Assembly (NCBI RefSeq): GCF_002915175.1
Contig: NZ_NXEJ01000008.1
Coordinates: forward strand, 717,096-781,095
Origin: Agrobacterium rosae
GTDB lineage: Bacteria > Pseudomonadota > Alphaproteobacteria > Rhizobiales > Rhizobiaceae
Direction of reading: 5' to 3'
DNA: 64,000 bases
Both the position numbers and the translations under genes were made by a program. This document shows positions 26,590 through 36,149 of the stretch, in pieces. The notes under the pieces were generated by a model. That model worked only from the letters and a program-made list of their open reading frames with translations. It ran no database searches and was not told the origin of the DNA. Numbering within the stretch: the first letter of the stretch is position 1; the number at the start of each line of letters is the position of its first letter.

Positions 26590-27285
26590 ATGACAAAGGC
26601 CGCGAATTCGAACAATACCAGCGCGACGCGGCAGACGAAGCGCGACCCTGAAGGCGTGCGCCGCGACATTCTTTCCGTCGCCATGGACGAGTTTTCGCAA
26701 AACGGCCTGTCTGGCGCGCGTATCGATGAAATTGCGGCGCGCACGCGCACGTCCAAGCGCATGATCTACTATTATTACGGCGATAAGGAGGGGCTCTACC
26801 AGCAGGTGCTTGAGGAGGCCTATGCCAGGGTGCGTGGCGGCGAAAGCGACCTGGAACTTGATGGTATGGAGCCTTTGGCTGCGCTGGACAAGCTCTGTCG
26901 TTTCACCTTCGATCACCATCGCCGCCATCCCGCTTTCATCCGAATGGTCATGATCGAGAACGTTCACCACGGTCGGCACATGCAGGCCTCCGAAACGATT
27001 AGGCAGTTGAACCGCCCGGCGATCGAAGCGCTGGAAAACGTGCTGGCGCGTGGTCAGCAGCAGGGTGTTTTCCGCAAAGGCATCGATGCCCTCGAACTGC
27101 ACTGGCAAATCAGCGCTCTGTCCTTCTTCAACGTCTCGAATGCGGCCACCTTCTCGTTCATTTTCGGCAACAGCCTGTTTACTGACGAGGGGCAGGAAGC
27201 TCTGTCGAAGCATGTCGCCGATATGGTTTTGCGCTACGTGCTTCGTGTCGATCATATCAGGGATACCGACACTGTCGGCGATTGA
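26590..27285 (+). CDS. TetR-family regulator of the quinate/shikimate module
   Basis: The 231-residue regulator has an N-terminal helix-turn-helix (residues 20-70: RRDILSVAMDEFSQNGLSGARIDEIAARTRTSKRMIYYYYGDKEGLYQQV) and a C-terminal helical ligand domain with HPAFIRMVMIENVHHGRHM. ATG 26590 is the last start before the family's usual disordered N-terminus. It diverges from quiC and faces the aroE/transporter operon convergently. Matching operator-like sequences lie before quiC and before the transporter operon. The effector is unknown; quinate, shikimate or dehydroshikimate are candidates. Confidence 0.88.
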   Translation: MTKAANSNNTSATRQTKRDPEGVRRDILSVAMDEFSQNGLSGARIDEIAARTRTSKRMIYYYYGDKEGLYQQVLEEAYARVRGGESDLELDGMEPLAALDKLCRFTFDHHRRHPAFIRMVMIENVHHGRHMQASETIRQLNRPAIEALENVLARGQQQGVFRKGIDALELHWQISALSFFNVSNAATFSFIFGNSLFTDEGQEALSKHVADMVLRYVLRVDHIRDTDTVGD

Positions 27286-27306
27286 CGACATTTGATGTCA
27301 CGCCTT

Positions 27307-28176
27307 TCATGCCACATTCTCATCGGCGCAGAGCTCGTTGAAATGTGCACTCATGCGAACCGGATCTGGCTCTTGGCCGGAAAACAGCCGGAAGGCACCC
27401 ACTGCTTGAAAAACGGCCATGCCGCCGCCGGGCAGCGTCTGGCAACCTTTGGACATGGCCGCGGCCAGCAGAGCGGTGACCAATGGCATGTAGACGATGT
27501 CGGCCACCCAGTGGCGGGGCTCGATCAATTCACCACGCACCGGCATGCCGGGATGAGCGGGCATACCCATCGGCGTTGCGTGGATCAAACCATCCGTGTG
27601 TGGCATTGAGCTTTCAGGGGCATCGACCACAAAAGCCCGGCCATCGCCAAAGCGTGCGTTTAGTTTATCTGCCAATTGCTCGGCGCGTTTCACATCCTGA
27701 TCGTAGATATCGAGACGAGTGATTTCCAATTTCAGCGCTGCATGGGCAACCGCGACACCTGCACCACCAGCACCGATCAACAGCGCGCGGTCCCGCTTGG
27801 CATCCGGCAATCCCCGCTTGAAGCTTTCGTAAAAGCCGTACCAGTCCGTATTATGGCCGGTTCGTTTCCCATCGCGGAAGACGACGGTATTGACGGCACC
27901 CAGCATGCGCGCATCATCCGACAGGTCATCAAGGAGCGGAATAACCAGCTGCTTGAAAGGGTGGGTAATGTTGACGCCAGCAAAACCTCTCGCTTCCGCC
28001 TCATCCAGCAGAGCAGGCAAAGCGCTCTCCGACAGTCCCCTACCGTTGATGTCCATCAACTCGTAGGAATAGTCGAGCCCATGCGCTGCACCTTCCCGCA
28101 TGTGCATGGCGGGGGTTTTGGAAAGCTGGATGTCGGCACCGATCAGGCCGACTTTCAAAGATGTCTTGTCTGTCAT
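27307..28176 (-). CDS. Shikimate/quinate dehydrogenase (AroE/YdiB family)
   Basis: This 289-residue enzyme has the AroE pattern: GADIQLSKTPAMH for substrate binding, NITHPFKQ with catalytic Lys, NTDWYGF with catalytic Asp, GAGGAGVAVAHAAL for the nucleotide and PGGGMAVFQAV near the C-terminus. The N-terminal motif reads LSKTPAMH instead of the usual SxSPxxHN, pointing to a catabolic paralogue rather than the biosynthetic enzyme. It oxidises shikimate (or quinate) with NAD(P), and QuiC next door would take the dehydroshikimate to protocatechuate. It is the last gene of the transporter operon. Confidence 0.9.
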   Translation of the reverse strand: MTDKTSLKVGLIGADIQLSKTPAMHMREGAAHGLDYSYELMDINGRGLSESALPALLDEAEARGFAGVNITHPFKQLVIPLLDDLSDDARMLGAVNTVVFRDGKRTGHNTDWYGFYESFKRGLPDAKRDRALLIGAGGAGVAVAHAALKLEITRLDIYDQDVKRAEQLADKLNARFGDGRAFVVDAPESSMPHTDGLIHATPMGMPAHPGMPVRGELIEPRHWVADIVYMPLVTALLAAAMSKGCQTLPGGGMAVFQAVGAFRLFSGQEPDPVRMSAHFNELCADENVA

Positions 28177-28221
28177 GGCTGGGCATTACTCATGGGGCGA
28201 AACGACGAAAGGGAAGGCAAC

Positions 28222-28983
28222 TTAGTGATGGGCGAGGATTTCGCCCAGGAAGGTGCGGGTTCGCTGATGTTGTGGATTGCGGAAGAACTCTTCCGGCGGC
28301 GCTTCCTCGATGATTTCACCGGACGCCATGAACACCACGCGGTCGGCCACCTGTCGTGCAAAACCCATTTCATGGGTGACGCAGATCATCGTCATGCCGT
28401 CGCGCGCCAGTCCGATCATAGTATCCAGCACTTCCTTGACCATTTCCGGGTCGAGCGCGGATGTGGGTTCATCGAACAACATGGCTTTCGGCTCCATGCA
28501 CAAAGCGCGCGCAATGGCGGCACGTTGTTGCTGACCGCCGGATAGCTGTGCCGGATATTTCTCCGCCTGATCCTGAATGCGGACGCGCTCCAGATATTTG
28601 CGTGCGGTTTTCTCCGCATCGGCTTTCGACAGGCCCTTCACCCGCATGGGTGCGAGCGTGCAGTTCTCAAGAATGGTCTTGTGGGGAAACAAATTGAAGT
28701 TCTGAAACACCATGCCCACTTCGCGCCGCACCGTGTCGATGGCGCTGGCGGAAGAGGTGAGCGTGGTCCCCTCGACAGTGATCTTACCCTCCCGGATTTC
28801 CTCCAGATGGTTGATGCAGCGGATCAGCGTGGATTTGCCGGAACCGGACGGGCCGCAAAGAACGATCTTCTCGCCTTTGCGAACCGTGAGGTTGATGTTT
28901 TTCAACGCATGAAAGGCTCCATACCACTTTTCCACCCCTTCAAGGGCGATGAGCGGAACCTGTGCGGCGGTGGTTTGCGGCAT
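28222..28983 (-). CDS. Polar amino acid-type ABC transporter ATPase
   Basis: The 253-residue nucleotide-binding subunit has Walker [11 protein letters not shown]-loop [11 protein letters not shown], signature LSGGQQQR, Walker [12 protein letters not shown] and switch His in VTHEM. It belongs to the GlnQ/HisP (PAAT) group and serves the two permeases and binding protein encoded immediately upstream. Given the dehydrogenase downstream, the cargo is probably shikimate, quinate or a related acid, even though the family is named for amino acids. Confidence 0.93.
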   Translation of the reverse strand: MPQTTAAQVPLIALEGVEKWYGAFHALKNINLTVRKGEKIVLCGPSGSGKSTLIRCINHLEEIREGKITVEGTTLTSSASAIDTVRREVGMVFQNFNLFPHKTILENCTLAPMRVKGLSKADAEKTARKYLERVRIQDQAEKYPAQLSGGQQQRAAIARALCMEPKAMLFDEPTSALDPEMVKEVLDTMIGLARDGMTMICVTHEMGFARQVADRVVFMASGEIIEEAPPEEFFRNPQHQRTRTFLGEILAHH

Positions 28984-28996
28984 GGTGGCCTCCAGA

Positions 28997-29836
28997 TTAC
29001 TTTGCGGTGAACGGGATATCGGGCAGGGATTCAGGGAAAGGAGGAACGTCGCGCTTCATCCATTTCGTATAGATCTTTGCCAGTTCGCCGTCGGCCTTGA
29101 TCTTTACGAGGAAGGAATTGATCGTTTCATTCCAGTCCTTTTCGCCTGGACGAGTGCCTGCGCCATTGTAGAGCGTCGTCAGATCGAACTTCGGTTCGTA
29201 CTTGCCAGCCGCTGCGGCATTCAGGCGGTCCCCATAAAACTGGTTGCCACCGACGACTTCGACCTGACCCGAGATCAGAGCCTGGATATTGGCGGCATCG
29301 TCGTCAAAACGCAGGATGTTGGCTTTGGTGCCGGCACCGGCGGTGATGGACGTGTCCATGGCGCTCGACTTGGGAACGCCAACGGAAACGCCTGTCAGAT
29401 CATCGTAACCGGCGATTTTCTTGTCCTTGGGTCCGTAGACAGACAGAACGTTACCAGCATAGGGCTGCGAGTATTGAATTGTCTTTGCGCGCTCCGCTGT
29501 CATGCCCATAGTGGCGAAGAGAACATCGACCTTGCCGGTCATCAGCGCTGGAATGCGGTTTGCAACGGCCAGCGGTACGAACTCGGCCTTGACGCCGAGA
29601 TAGTCTGCAAACGCCTTGCCGATGTCGGCGTCGAGACCATCCTGCACGCCGCTGGAGTTCACGAAGCCCCATGGCGAGTTATCACCCTGAATGCCGATGA
29701 CGACTTTGCCTTTGGCTTTTGCTTCTTCGACAGTCCCGGCGAATGCATCGACCGGCGCAACAAAGGGCAGGGAAACCGTTACTGCGGCAAGTGCTAGCAG
29801 CATACGGCGGTTCAGTTTCATGCTCTTGGATTTCAT
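28997..29836 (-). CDS. ABC transporter periplasmic substrate-binding protein (SBP family 3)
   Basis: This 279-residue protein has a signal peptide (residues 1-33, with [22 protein letters not shown]) and an SBP_bac_3 fold: [80 protein letters not shown] 29836 follows AGGAGGAGC. Family Arg/Asp amino acid contacts are partly missing: the usual TxxR reads ANRIP. Its ligand may therefore lack an amino group, in keeping with a quinate/shikimate role. Confidence 0.92.
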   Translation of the reverse strand: MKSKSMKLNRRMLLALAAVTVSLPFVAPVDAFAGTVEEAKAKGKVVIGIQGDNSPWGFVNSSGVQDGLDADIGKAFADYLGVKAEFVPLAVANRIPALMTGKVDVLFATMGMTAERAKTIQYSQPYAGNVLSVYGPKDKKIAGYDDLTGVSVGVPKSSAMDTSITAGAGTKANILRFDDDAANIQALISGQVEVVGGNQFYGDRLNAAAAGKYEPKFDLTTLYNGAGTRPGEKDWNETINSFLVKIKADGELAKIYTKWMKRDVPPFPESLPDIPFTAK

Positions 29837-29874
29837 CTTTTGCTCCTCCTTACAAAGCTGATGATGGATTTGGA

Positions 29875-30525
29875 TCAACGAGACGCGGTCTGTAACCGCT
29901 TCTCGACGCCGGCACCCCATAATGAAAGTGGCCAGCAGATGAGAAAATAGATGAGCCCGACAATGGCAAAGACCGTCAGCGGCTTGAATGTTTGGTTGGA
30001 GACGATCTGCCCGGCGCGCGACAATTCCACGAAGCCGACGATGGCAGCCAGCGACGTGCCCTTGATGAGCTGAACGAGAAAGCCAATGGTGGCGGGCAGA
30101 GAAATCTTGAAGGCCTGCGGCAGAACGACGTCTTTCATCCGCGACACGTAGTGGAGCCCAAGCGCCTTTGCAGCCTCGGTCTGGCCCTTCGACACGGCCT
30201 GAATGCCACCGCGCCAAATTTCACCCAGAAATGCGCTGGCATGCAGCGTAAATGCGATGGCGACGGCGATCCAGGCATCGATATCCAGGCCGACCAGCGC
30301 CACGCCGTAATAAACGACGAAAAGCTGCATCAGGAGCGGTGTACCTTGAAACACAGCGATGTAGCCTGCGGTGATGCGTCGACCGATGGGGTTCTCCACG
30401 GTTCTGGCAAGAGCCACACAAAGCCCGAAGATACCGCCGCCGATGAAGCCGATGAGTGTCAGGGCCAGGGTCCATTTCAGGCCCTGCATGAGGAAGAACA
30501 ATTCGTTGGTACCGATAGGTGTCAT
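29875..30525 (-). CDS. Polar amino acid-type ABC transporter permease 1
   Basis: A 216-residue inner-membrane permease with five transmembrane segments. The HisM/GlnP-type coupling loop reads EAAKALGLHYVSRMKDVVLPQAF, and FQGTPLLMQLFVVYYG is typical of the family. It lies between the binding-protein gene and the second permease gene. The pair forms the heterodimeric channel of this importer. Confidence 0.92.
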   Translation of the reverse strand: MTPIGTNELFFLMQGLKWTLALTLIGFIGGGIFGLCVALARTVENPIGRRITAGYIAVFQGTPLLMQLFVVYYGVALVGLDIDAWIAVAIAFTLHASAFLGEIWRGGIQAVSKGQTEAAKALGLHYVSRMKDVVLPQAFKISLPATIGFLVQLIKGTSLAAIVGFVELSRAGQIVSNQTFKPLTVFAIVGLIYFLICWPLSLWGAGVEKRLQTASR

Positions 30526-30535
30526 CGTTTTCTCC

Positions 30536-31204
30536 TCACTTGACCGGATAGCTGAAAGACAGGCGGGAAATGAGAGCGAAAACGCCCATCATCAGCGAGG
30601 AAATGACGAGGTAAAGCAGCGTGATGGAGAAGTAGACCTCGAACGACCGGAATGTCTCTGCCTCGATCCGTTGAGCGACGGAGGTCAACTCATAGGCTGC
30701 AATCGACGTGCAGACGGAGGTCGTCAGCGTCAGCATGATGAACTGGCTGGTCAGTGAAGGATACACGGCGCGCAAGGCAGGACGCAGAATGATGTGGCGG
30801 AAGATTTGCGCCCGGCGCAGCCCCAGCGCAAGTCCGGCCTCGACCTGGCCCTTGGGAACTGCATCCACACCACCGCGAATGATTTCGATCGCATAGGCAC
30901 CGCCATTCAGCGCCAGAGCAACAATCGCCGTCGTCGTTGGGTTGAGCCGCAGACCAAGCTGAGGAAGTGCGAAGAAAATGAAAAAGATCTGCACCAGAAA
31001 CGGCGTGTTGCGGATGAGTTCTACAAATCCGATGACCAGCGCGCGGAGAGGCTTAAAGCGTGAACCACGGGCGACGACACCCAGAACACCGATGATTGTT
31101 GCCAGAAACATGCCGGCCAGCGCCAGACCAATTGTCGCCAGGCAGGCAAAAAACAGTTCGGGCAGGCGATCGTAAACTGCCGAAAAATCAAGCGTATATG
31201 ACAT
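30536..31204 (-). CDS. Polar amino acid-type ABC transporter permease 2
   Basis: The 222-residue permease has five transmembrane segments and the loop EAGLALGLRRAQIFRHIILRPALRAVYPSL, with ELIRNTPFLVQIFFIFFALP. ATG 31204 is chosen for the GGAGGGGAGG ribosome site; the longer in-frame start at 31249 is not supported. It is the first gene of the operon permease 2, permease 1, binding protein, ATPase, AroE. The promoter lies at 31342-31369. Confidence 0.92.
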   Translation of the reverse strand: MSYTLDFSAVYDRLPELFFACLATIGLALAGMFLATIIGVLGVVARGSRFKPLRALVIGFVELIRNTPFLVQIFFIFFALPQLGLRLNPTTTAIVALALNGGAYAIEIIRGGVDAVPKGQVEAGLALGLRRAQIFRHIILRPALRAVYPSLTSQFIMLTLTTSVCTSIAAYELTSVAQRIEAETFRSFEVYFSITLLYLVISSLMMGVFALISRLSFSYPVK

Positions 31205-31341
31205 CCATCCTCCCCTCCAGCGCCTGAAATTCTTGTTTCCTTGCGCCATGCCTGTCTTCCTCAGAGGGGCGGAATGTGTCCGTAAACCACTGAAGAATGA
31301 TCTGAAGTCAGCGCCTCCCGCGCTCCCTCAATCTGACAATG

Positions 31342-31369
31342 TTTGTACCAGTTAGTTCATACCTGTCAA
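31342..31369 (-). promoter_or_regulatory. Promoter of the transporter-aroE operon with embedded operator copy 2
   Basis: On the minus strand a perfect TTGACA (31364-31369) is followed after 16 bp by TACAAA (31342-31347). The 18-bp sequence TGTACCAGTTAGTTCATA (31344-31361, plus-strand reading), matching the quiC/TetR sequence, covers the spacer and overlaps the -10. This is the usual placement for a repressor. Confidence 0.7.
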
Positions 31370-31523
31370 GCGCCGCAATTGAGCGGTTTCCGAGTAATGA
31401 TTTAAGCCATTGTTTTGAATGTGATAAACAACATTTAAGGTGCTTCACACGTCGACTTCCGTAGCGCGTTGGCTTTCTGCGTAAGGTCAGGCTTGTCTAG
31501 GCGGATAGCTCGCACGCGGCTGT

Positions 31524-31542
31524 CTTTATGTTTTCCTTATGT
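31524..31542 (+). promoter_or_regulatory. Candidate KdpE box: direct repeats CTTTATGT / CCTTATGT, 11 bp apart
   Basis: Two 8-bp direct repeats (31524-31531 and 31535-31542, 7 of 8 identical) have an 11-bp period, one helical turn, as expected for an OmpR/PhoB-type response regulator dimer. They lie about 77 bp upstream of the first kdp-region start. The rest of the 31205-31618 gap holds the opposite promoter and nothing else I can assign. Confidence 0.5.
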
Positions 31543-31618
31543 GCCTCGCCCATCTTCCCAATCGAACCCTGACCCGGTCCAAGCCTAGGGTGTTCTCCTG
31601 AACCAACCGGAGAAACCA

Positions 31619-31702
31619 ATGTCCGACCTTTTTTTCGTTCTTCTCGGAAGTGCGGTGCTGATCGCTTTTGCGATCTATGCACGCGCCCTCAACAGGCTGT
31701 GA
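31619..31702 (+). CDS. 27-residue membrane peptide upstream of kdpF
   Basis: ATG 31619 follows GGAGAAA, and the frame ends at TGA 31700-31702, 7 bp before the kdpF GTG. The product is one hydrophobic helix (about residues 4-21, FFVLLGSAVLIAFAIYA) with a short basic tail (RALNRL). It resembles KdpF in size and shape but not in sequence. Good ribosome site and tight spacing support translation. It may be an extra small subunit of, or stabiliser for, the Kdp complex; function not established here. Confidence 0.6.
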   Translation: MSDLFFVLLGSAVLIAFAIYARALNRL

Positions 31703-31709
31703 GGGTGAT

Positions 31710-31796
31710 GTGATCGAGCCTCTATTTGCGCTGGCCGTTGCCGCTGCCCTTGTCGTCTACCTCGTCGTGACGCTGCTGCGTCCCGAACGCTTCTAA
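31710..31796 (+). CDS. kdpF: Potassium-transporting ATPase subunit KdpF
   Basis: GTG 31710 opens a 28-codon frame ending TAA 31794-31796. The peptide begins [18 protein letters not shown] and ends LLRPERF, matching the single-helix KdpF, which stabilises KdpABC in the membrane. It overlaps no gene, sits 17 bp before kdpA and has GAGGG upstream. Confidence 0.92.
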   Translation: MIEPLFALAVAAALVVYLVVTLLRPERF

Positions 31797-31813
31797 TTGT
31801 CTGGAGAATTCCC

Positions 31814-33523
31814 ATGACCATTCTCGGGTGGCTGCAAATCAGCCTCCTTTTCCTTGCCGTGCTCGTCACCGCCAAACCTCTCGGTCTTTACATGGCAAAG
31901 GTTTTTGCAGGTGAGCGCACCTTCCTCTCCCCATTGCTGAGCCCGGTTGAGAAGGGGATATATCTGGCAGCAGGCACAGGTCCCAATAAGGAACAGAGCT
32001 GGCTTGCCTATACGCTTTCCATGCTTGCCTTCTCGCTCGCCAGTTTCCTCTTTCTCTATGCCATGCTGCGGCTGCAAGCCTATCTGCCGCTCAATCCGAA
32101 GGGCTTTGCAAATGTGCCGCCGGATCTGGCGTTCAACACCGCCGTCAGCTTTGTCACCAACACCAACTGGCAGAACTATGCCGGTGAAGCGACCATGAGC
32201 AATTTCAGCCAGATGGTCGGCTTATCGGTACAGAACTTTCTGTCCGGTGCGGTGGGCATAGCGCTTGCCGTGGCATTCACCCGCGCCTTCGCTCGCTCGC
32301 AGGCCACCACGCTTGGCAATTTCTGGGTCGACATGACCCGTGCGACGCTCTACGTCCTGCTGCCGCTTGCGATCATCGTCGCACTCGTTTTCGTCTGGAC
32401 CGGCGTTCCACAAACTTTGGACGGCAGTGTCACGGCAACCACGCTGGAAGGCGCACAGCAGGTTATTTCGCTAGGACCGGTTGCCAGCCAGGAAGCCATC
32501 AAGCAGCTCGGCACCAATGGCGGTGGCTTCTTCAATGCCAATGCCGCCCATCCCTTTGAAAATCCGACTGCCTTTGCCAACTACCTTAATATCTACGCCA
32601 TGTTGGCCGTCTCCGCCGCGCTGGTTTACTGCTTTGGCCAGATGGTCGGCAATCGTCGGCAGGGCTGGGTTTTGCTCTCCGCCATGGCATTTCTGCTGAT
32701 CGCAGGCGTCTTGACGATCTATTGGGCGGAATCATCCGGAAACACCATTTTGACCGCGCTCGGCGTCGATGCCGTGCAGGGCAATATGGAAGGCAAGGAA
32801 GTTCGCTTCGGACAGGCCATGACGGCGCTTTATGCAGCGGTGACCACGGGCGTTTCCAATGGTGGCGTCAATGGCATGCTCGGTTCCTTCACCGGGCTTG
32901 GTGGTCTGGTGCCGATGTTCCTCATCCAGCTGGGTGAAATTCTGCCCGGCGGTGTCGGCTCCGGTCTTTATGGCATGCTGGTCTTTTCGCTTCTGTCCGT
33001 CTTCGTCGCTGGATTGATGGTCGGTCGCACGCCGGAATTTCTGGGCAAGAAGATCGAAGGTCGCGAGATGAAATGCGCCATGCTGGCGGTTCTGATCCTG
33101 CCCGTCGCCATTCTCGGCTTCTCGGCAATCTCGTCAGTCCTGCCGGCGGCAGTTGCCAGCATCGGTACAGCAGGTCCGCATGGGCTTTCGGAAATTCTCT
33201 ATGCCTATACGTCTTCTGCCGGCAACAATGGCTCGGCCTTCGGCGGCCTCTCCGGCAACACGACCTGGTACAATACGACGCTTGGGCTTGCCATGCTGCT
33301 TGGTCGTTTCGCTTACGTCATCCCGGTCATGGCCATTGCCGGTTCGCTGGCTGCAAAGGTCCGCGTTCCCGCCTCCAATGGAACATTCCCGACGGATGGG
33401 CCGCTGTTCGTTGGTCTGTTGATCGGCATCATCATCATTCTTGGCGGGTTGCAATATTTCCCGGCTCTGGCCCTTGGCCCCATCGTCGAACATTTCGCGA
33501 TGCTTGCCGGCCAGACGTTCTAA
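31814..33523 (+). CDS. kdpA: Potassium-transporting ATPase subunit A (channel)
   Basis: The 569-residue potassium-channel-like subunit binds and passes K+. It has about ten transmembrane helices and four filter-like loops, visible as [52 protein letters not shown] and [17 protein letters not shown]. Length and motifs match KdpA throughout. It lies between kdpF and kdpB, 12 bp from the latter, in the usual order. Confidence 0.97.
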   Translation: MTILGWLQISLLFLAVLVTAKPLGLYMAKVFAGERTFLSPLLSPVEKGIYLAAGTGPNKEQSWLAYTLSMLAFSLASFLFLYAMLRLQAYLPLNPKGFANVPPDLAFNTAVSFVTNTNWQNYAGEATMSNFSQMVGLSVQNFLSGAVGIALAVAFTRAFARSQATTLGNFWVDMTRATLYVLLPLAIIVALVFVWTGVPQTLDGSVTATTLEGAQQVISLGPVASQEAIKQLGTNGGGFFNANAAHPFENPTAFANYLNIYAMLAVSAALVYCFGQMVGNRRQGWVLLSAMAFLLIAGVLTIYWAESSGNTILTALGVDAVQGNMEGKEVRFGQAMTALYAAVTTGVSNGGVNGMLGSFTGLGGLVPMFLIQLGEILPGGVGSGLYGMLVFSLLSVFVAGLMVGRTPEFLGKKIEGREMKCAMLAVLILPVAILGFSAISSVLPAAVASIGTAGPHGLSEILYAYTSSAGNNGSAFGGLSGNTTWYNTTLGLAMLLGRFAYVIPVMAIAGSLAAKVRVPASNGTFPTDGPLFVGLLIGIIIILGGLQYFPALALGPIVEHFAMLAGQTF

Positions 33524-33535
33524 AGGACAAAATTC

Positions 33536-35572
33536 ATGTCACAAAAGCCAGCAAAACCTGGTCTTTTCGATCTCTCCATCATCGGGCCCGCCGCACGGCA
33601 GGCTTTCGTAAAGATGGACCCAAGACAGCTCATGCGCACGCCGGTCATCTTCGTGACCGAGGTGGTGGCTGCGATGGTCTCGATCCTGTTTCTGCGCGAT
33701 CTCGTCACCGGCAATGGCACGGCAGTCTTCTCCGGCCAGATTGCCGCTTGGCTGTGGTTTACGGTTCTCTTCGCCACCTTTGCCGAAGCCGTCGCTGAAG
33801 GCAGAGGCCGCGCGCAGGCGGAAAGTCTGAAGCGCGGACGGTCTGATCTCACTGCCCGACGCATTGTTGCTAATGGTCAGGAGGAGGCGGTTCCCGCCAC
33901 TGCCCTAAAGGTGGGGGACGTCGTCATCGTAGATGCCGGGGAGCTTATCCCCGGCGATGGTGAGGTGATCGAGGGTGTCGCTTCCGTCAACGAAAGTGCT
34001 ATCACCGGCGAATCCGCTCCTGTCATCCGCGAATCCGGCGGCGACCGCTCAGCCGTGACCGGCGGCACGCAGGTTCTGTCCGACCAGCTCAAAATCCGTA
34101 TCACCACGCCACAGGGCGCAAGCTTCGTGGACCGCATGATCGCGCTGATCGAAGGTGCAGAACGCCAGAAGACGCCCAATGAGATCGCCCTGTCCATCCT
34201 GCTATCGGGCCTGACGTTGGTGTTCCTCATCGTGGTCGTGACGATCTGGGGCCTTGCGGGCTATTCGGGAACGGTTCTCACGGTCACCGTCTTGGCCGCT
34301 TTGCTCGTAACCCTCATTCCAACGACAATCGGCGGTCTGCTCTCGGCTATCGGTATTGCCGGTATGGATCGGCTCGTTCGCTTCAATGTCATTGCCACGT
34401 CCGGTCGTGCGGTCGAAGCGGCGGGCGATGTCGACACCCTGCTGTTGGACAAGACCGGCACTATAACTTTCGGTAACCGTATGGCATCCGATTTCATTCC
34501 GGCACCGGGCGTCACACCGCAGCAATTGGCAGAAGCTGCACTCCTTGCTAGCCTCTCCGATGAGACGCCGGAAGGCCGCTCTATCGCGGCGCTGGCAACG
34601 GGTGAGTTCGGCTTGGCAACACCGAAGGCCGTTGCCGATCAAACCATTGCGTTCAGCGCACAGACGCGCCTGTCGGGCATCGACATGGGCACCCATCGCC
34701 TGCGCAAAGGCGCAATCGATGCCGTGCTGAAATTCACCGGCATCTCCGACAAGGAAGCCCCGGCCGAATTCATGCAGGCCGTGGACAGTGTTGCAAGGTC
34801 AGGCGGTACGCCGCTTGGTGTTGCAGACGGCAATCGCCTGCTTGGCGTCATTCACCTCAAGGACGTCGTCAAACCCGACATCAAGGAACGCTTTGCGGCC
34901 CTGCGTGCCATGGGCATCCGCACCGTCATGGTAACAGGCGATAACCCGGTCACTGCCGCTGCAATCGCCTCGGAGGCCGGTGTCGATGACTTCCTGGCCG
35001 AGGCAACGCCGGAAGACAAGCTGGCTTATATCCGCCGCGAACAGCAAGGCGGGCGGTTGATCGCCATGTGCGGCGATGGCACCAATGATGCGCCGGCGCT
35101 CGCTCAAGCCGATGTCGGCGTGGCCATGCAAAGCGGCACGCAGGCGGCACGCGAAGCCGCCAATATGGTCGATCTCGACTCCAGCCCGACCAAGCTGATC
35201 GAGATCGTCGAAATCGGCAAGCAGCTTCTGATGACCCGCGGTTCGCTGACGACCTTCTCCATAGCCAATGATGTCGCCAAATATTTCGCGATCATCCCGG
35301 CTTTGTTCGTCACGACCTATCCGGCACTGGCTGCCTTCAACATCATGGGGCTGTCCACGCCGCAATCGGCCATTCTGTCTGCCGTCATCTTCAACGCGCT
35401 CATCATCATCGCGCTCATCCCGCTTGCGTTGAAGGGCATCGCCTACCGGCCAACAAGCGCTGCGTCGCTTCTGCGTAGAAATCTCCTGATTTACGGCCTT
35501 GGCGGGCTGCTGCTGCCATTTGCCGGAATCAAGATCGTCGACCTCGCCGTTTCGGCCCTGCATCTGGTGTAA
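33536..35572 (+). CDS. kdpB: Potassium-transporting P-type ATPase subunit B
   Basis: The 678-residue catalytic subunit hydrolyses ATP. Actuator TGES is at 157-160, phosphorylated Asp305 lies in DKTGT, the nucleotide site has KGAIDAV, and the hinge is [14 protein letters not shown], then [21 protein letters not shown]. Ser160 corresponds to the Ser of TGES that is inhibited by phosphorylation in E. coli KdpB, so that control may exist here. kdpC starts 2 bp after its stop. Confidence 0.97.
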   Translation: MSQKPAKPGLFDLSIIGPAARQAFVKMDPRQLMRTPVIFVTEVVAAMVSILFLRDLVTGNGTAVFSGQIAAWLWFTVLFATFAEAVAEGRGRAQAESLKRGRSDLTARRIVANGQEEAVPATALKVGDVVIVDAGELIPGDGEVIEGVASVNESAITGESAPVIRESGGDRSAVTGGTQVLSDQLKIRITTPQGASFVDRMIALIEGAERQKTPNEIALSILLSGLTLVFLIVVVTIWGLAGYSGTVLTVTVLAALLVTLIPTTIGGLLSAIGIAGMDRLVRFNVIATSGRAVEAAGDVDTLLLDKTGTITFGNRMASDFIPAPGVTPQQLAEAALLASLSDETPEGRSIAALATGEFGLATPKAVADQTIAFSAQTRLSGIDMGTHRLRKGAIDAVLKFTGISDKEAPAEFMQAVDSVARSGGTPLGVADGNRLLGVIHLKDVVKPDIKERFAALRAMGIRTVMVTGDNPVTAAAIASEAGVDDFLAEATPEDKLAYIRREQQGGRLIAMCGDGTNDAPALAQADVGVAMQSGTQAAREAANMVDLDSSPTKLIEIVEIGKQLLMTRGSLTTFSIANDVAKYFAIIPALFVTTYPALAAFNIMGLSTPQSAILSAVIFNALIIIALIPLALKGIAYRPTSAASLLRRNLLIYGLGGLLLPFAGIKIVDLAVSALHLV

Positions 35573-35574
35573 TC

Positions 35575-36144
35575 ATGTTCAAACTTCTCAGACCCGCATT
35601 TGTCTTTCTCGTCCTTTTGACACTCGTAACCGGCGTTGCCTATCCGCTCGCCGTCACCGGCATCGCCCAGGCCGTCATGCCGGACCAGGCCAATGGCACC
35701 CTGGTCAAGCGAGGCGAAACCATCATCGGCTCCTCGCTGATCGGCCAGAATTTCACATCGGAACGCTATTTCTGGCCTCGTCCATCCGCAACATCGCCGG
35801 ACCCTTACAACGCCTCCGCCTCGTCAGGTTCCAATCTGGGCACGACATCGGCCAAGCTGCGCGACCGCGTCGAAGGTGACATCGGACGGTTAAATGCTGT
35901 TGGAATCACCGGCGCAGTTCCAGCCGATGCCGTAACCACATCAGGTTCAGGGCTCGACCCCCATGTCACCCCGGAATTTGCCGAAGCGCAGGTTGCGCGG
36001 GTGGCACTTGCGCGGCAGCTGCCACCGGAGCAAATTCGTGCGCTGGTTCAAAGCCATACGCAAGACAGGGTGTTTGGAATTGTCGGCGAACCGCGCGTGA
36101 ATGTGCTAGAGCTTAACCTTGCGCTGGATGCGCACAAGAGCTGA
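35575..36144 (+). CDS. kdpC: Potassium-transporting ATPase subunit C
   Basis: This 189-residue protein has one N-terminal transmembrane helix (about residues 8-30) and a periplasmic domain with GSSLIGQNFTSERYFWPRPSAT, SSGSNLGTTSAKL and DAVTTSGSGLDPHVTPEFAEAQVARVA, all KdpC hallmarks. It stabilises the KdpAB complex. It lies between kdpB (2-bp gap) and kdpD (5-bp gap). Confidence 0.96.
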   Translation: MFKLLRPAFVFLVLLTLVTGVAYPLAVTGIAQAVMPDQANGTLVKRGETIIGSSLIGQNFTSERYFWPRPSATSPDPYNASASSGSNLGTTSAKLRDRVEGDIGRLNAVGITGAVPADAVTTSGSGLDPHVTPEFAEAQVARVALARQLPPEQIRALVQSHTQDRVFGIVGEPRVNVLELNLALDAHKS

Positions 36145-36149
36145 TACGG

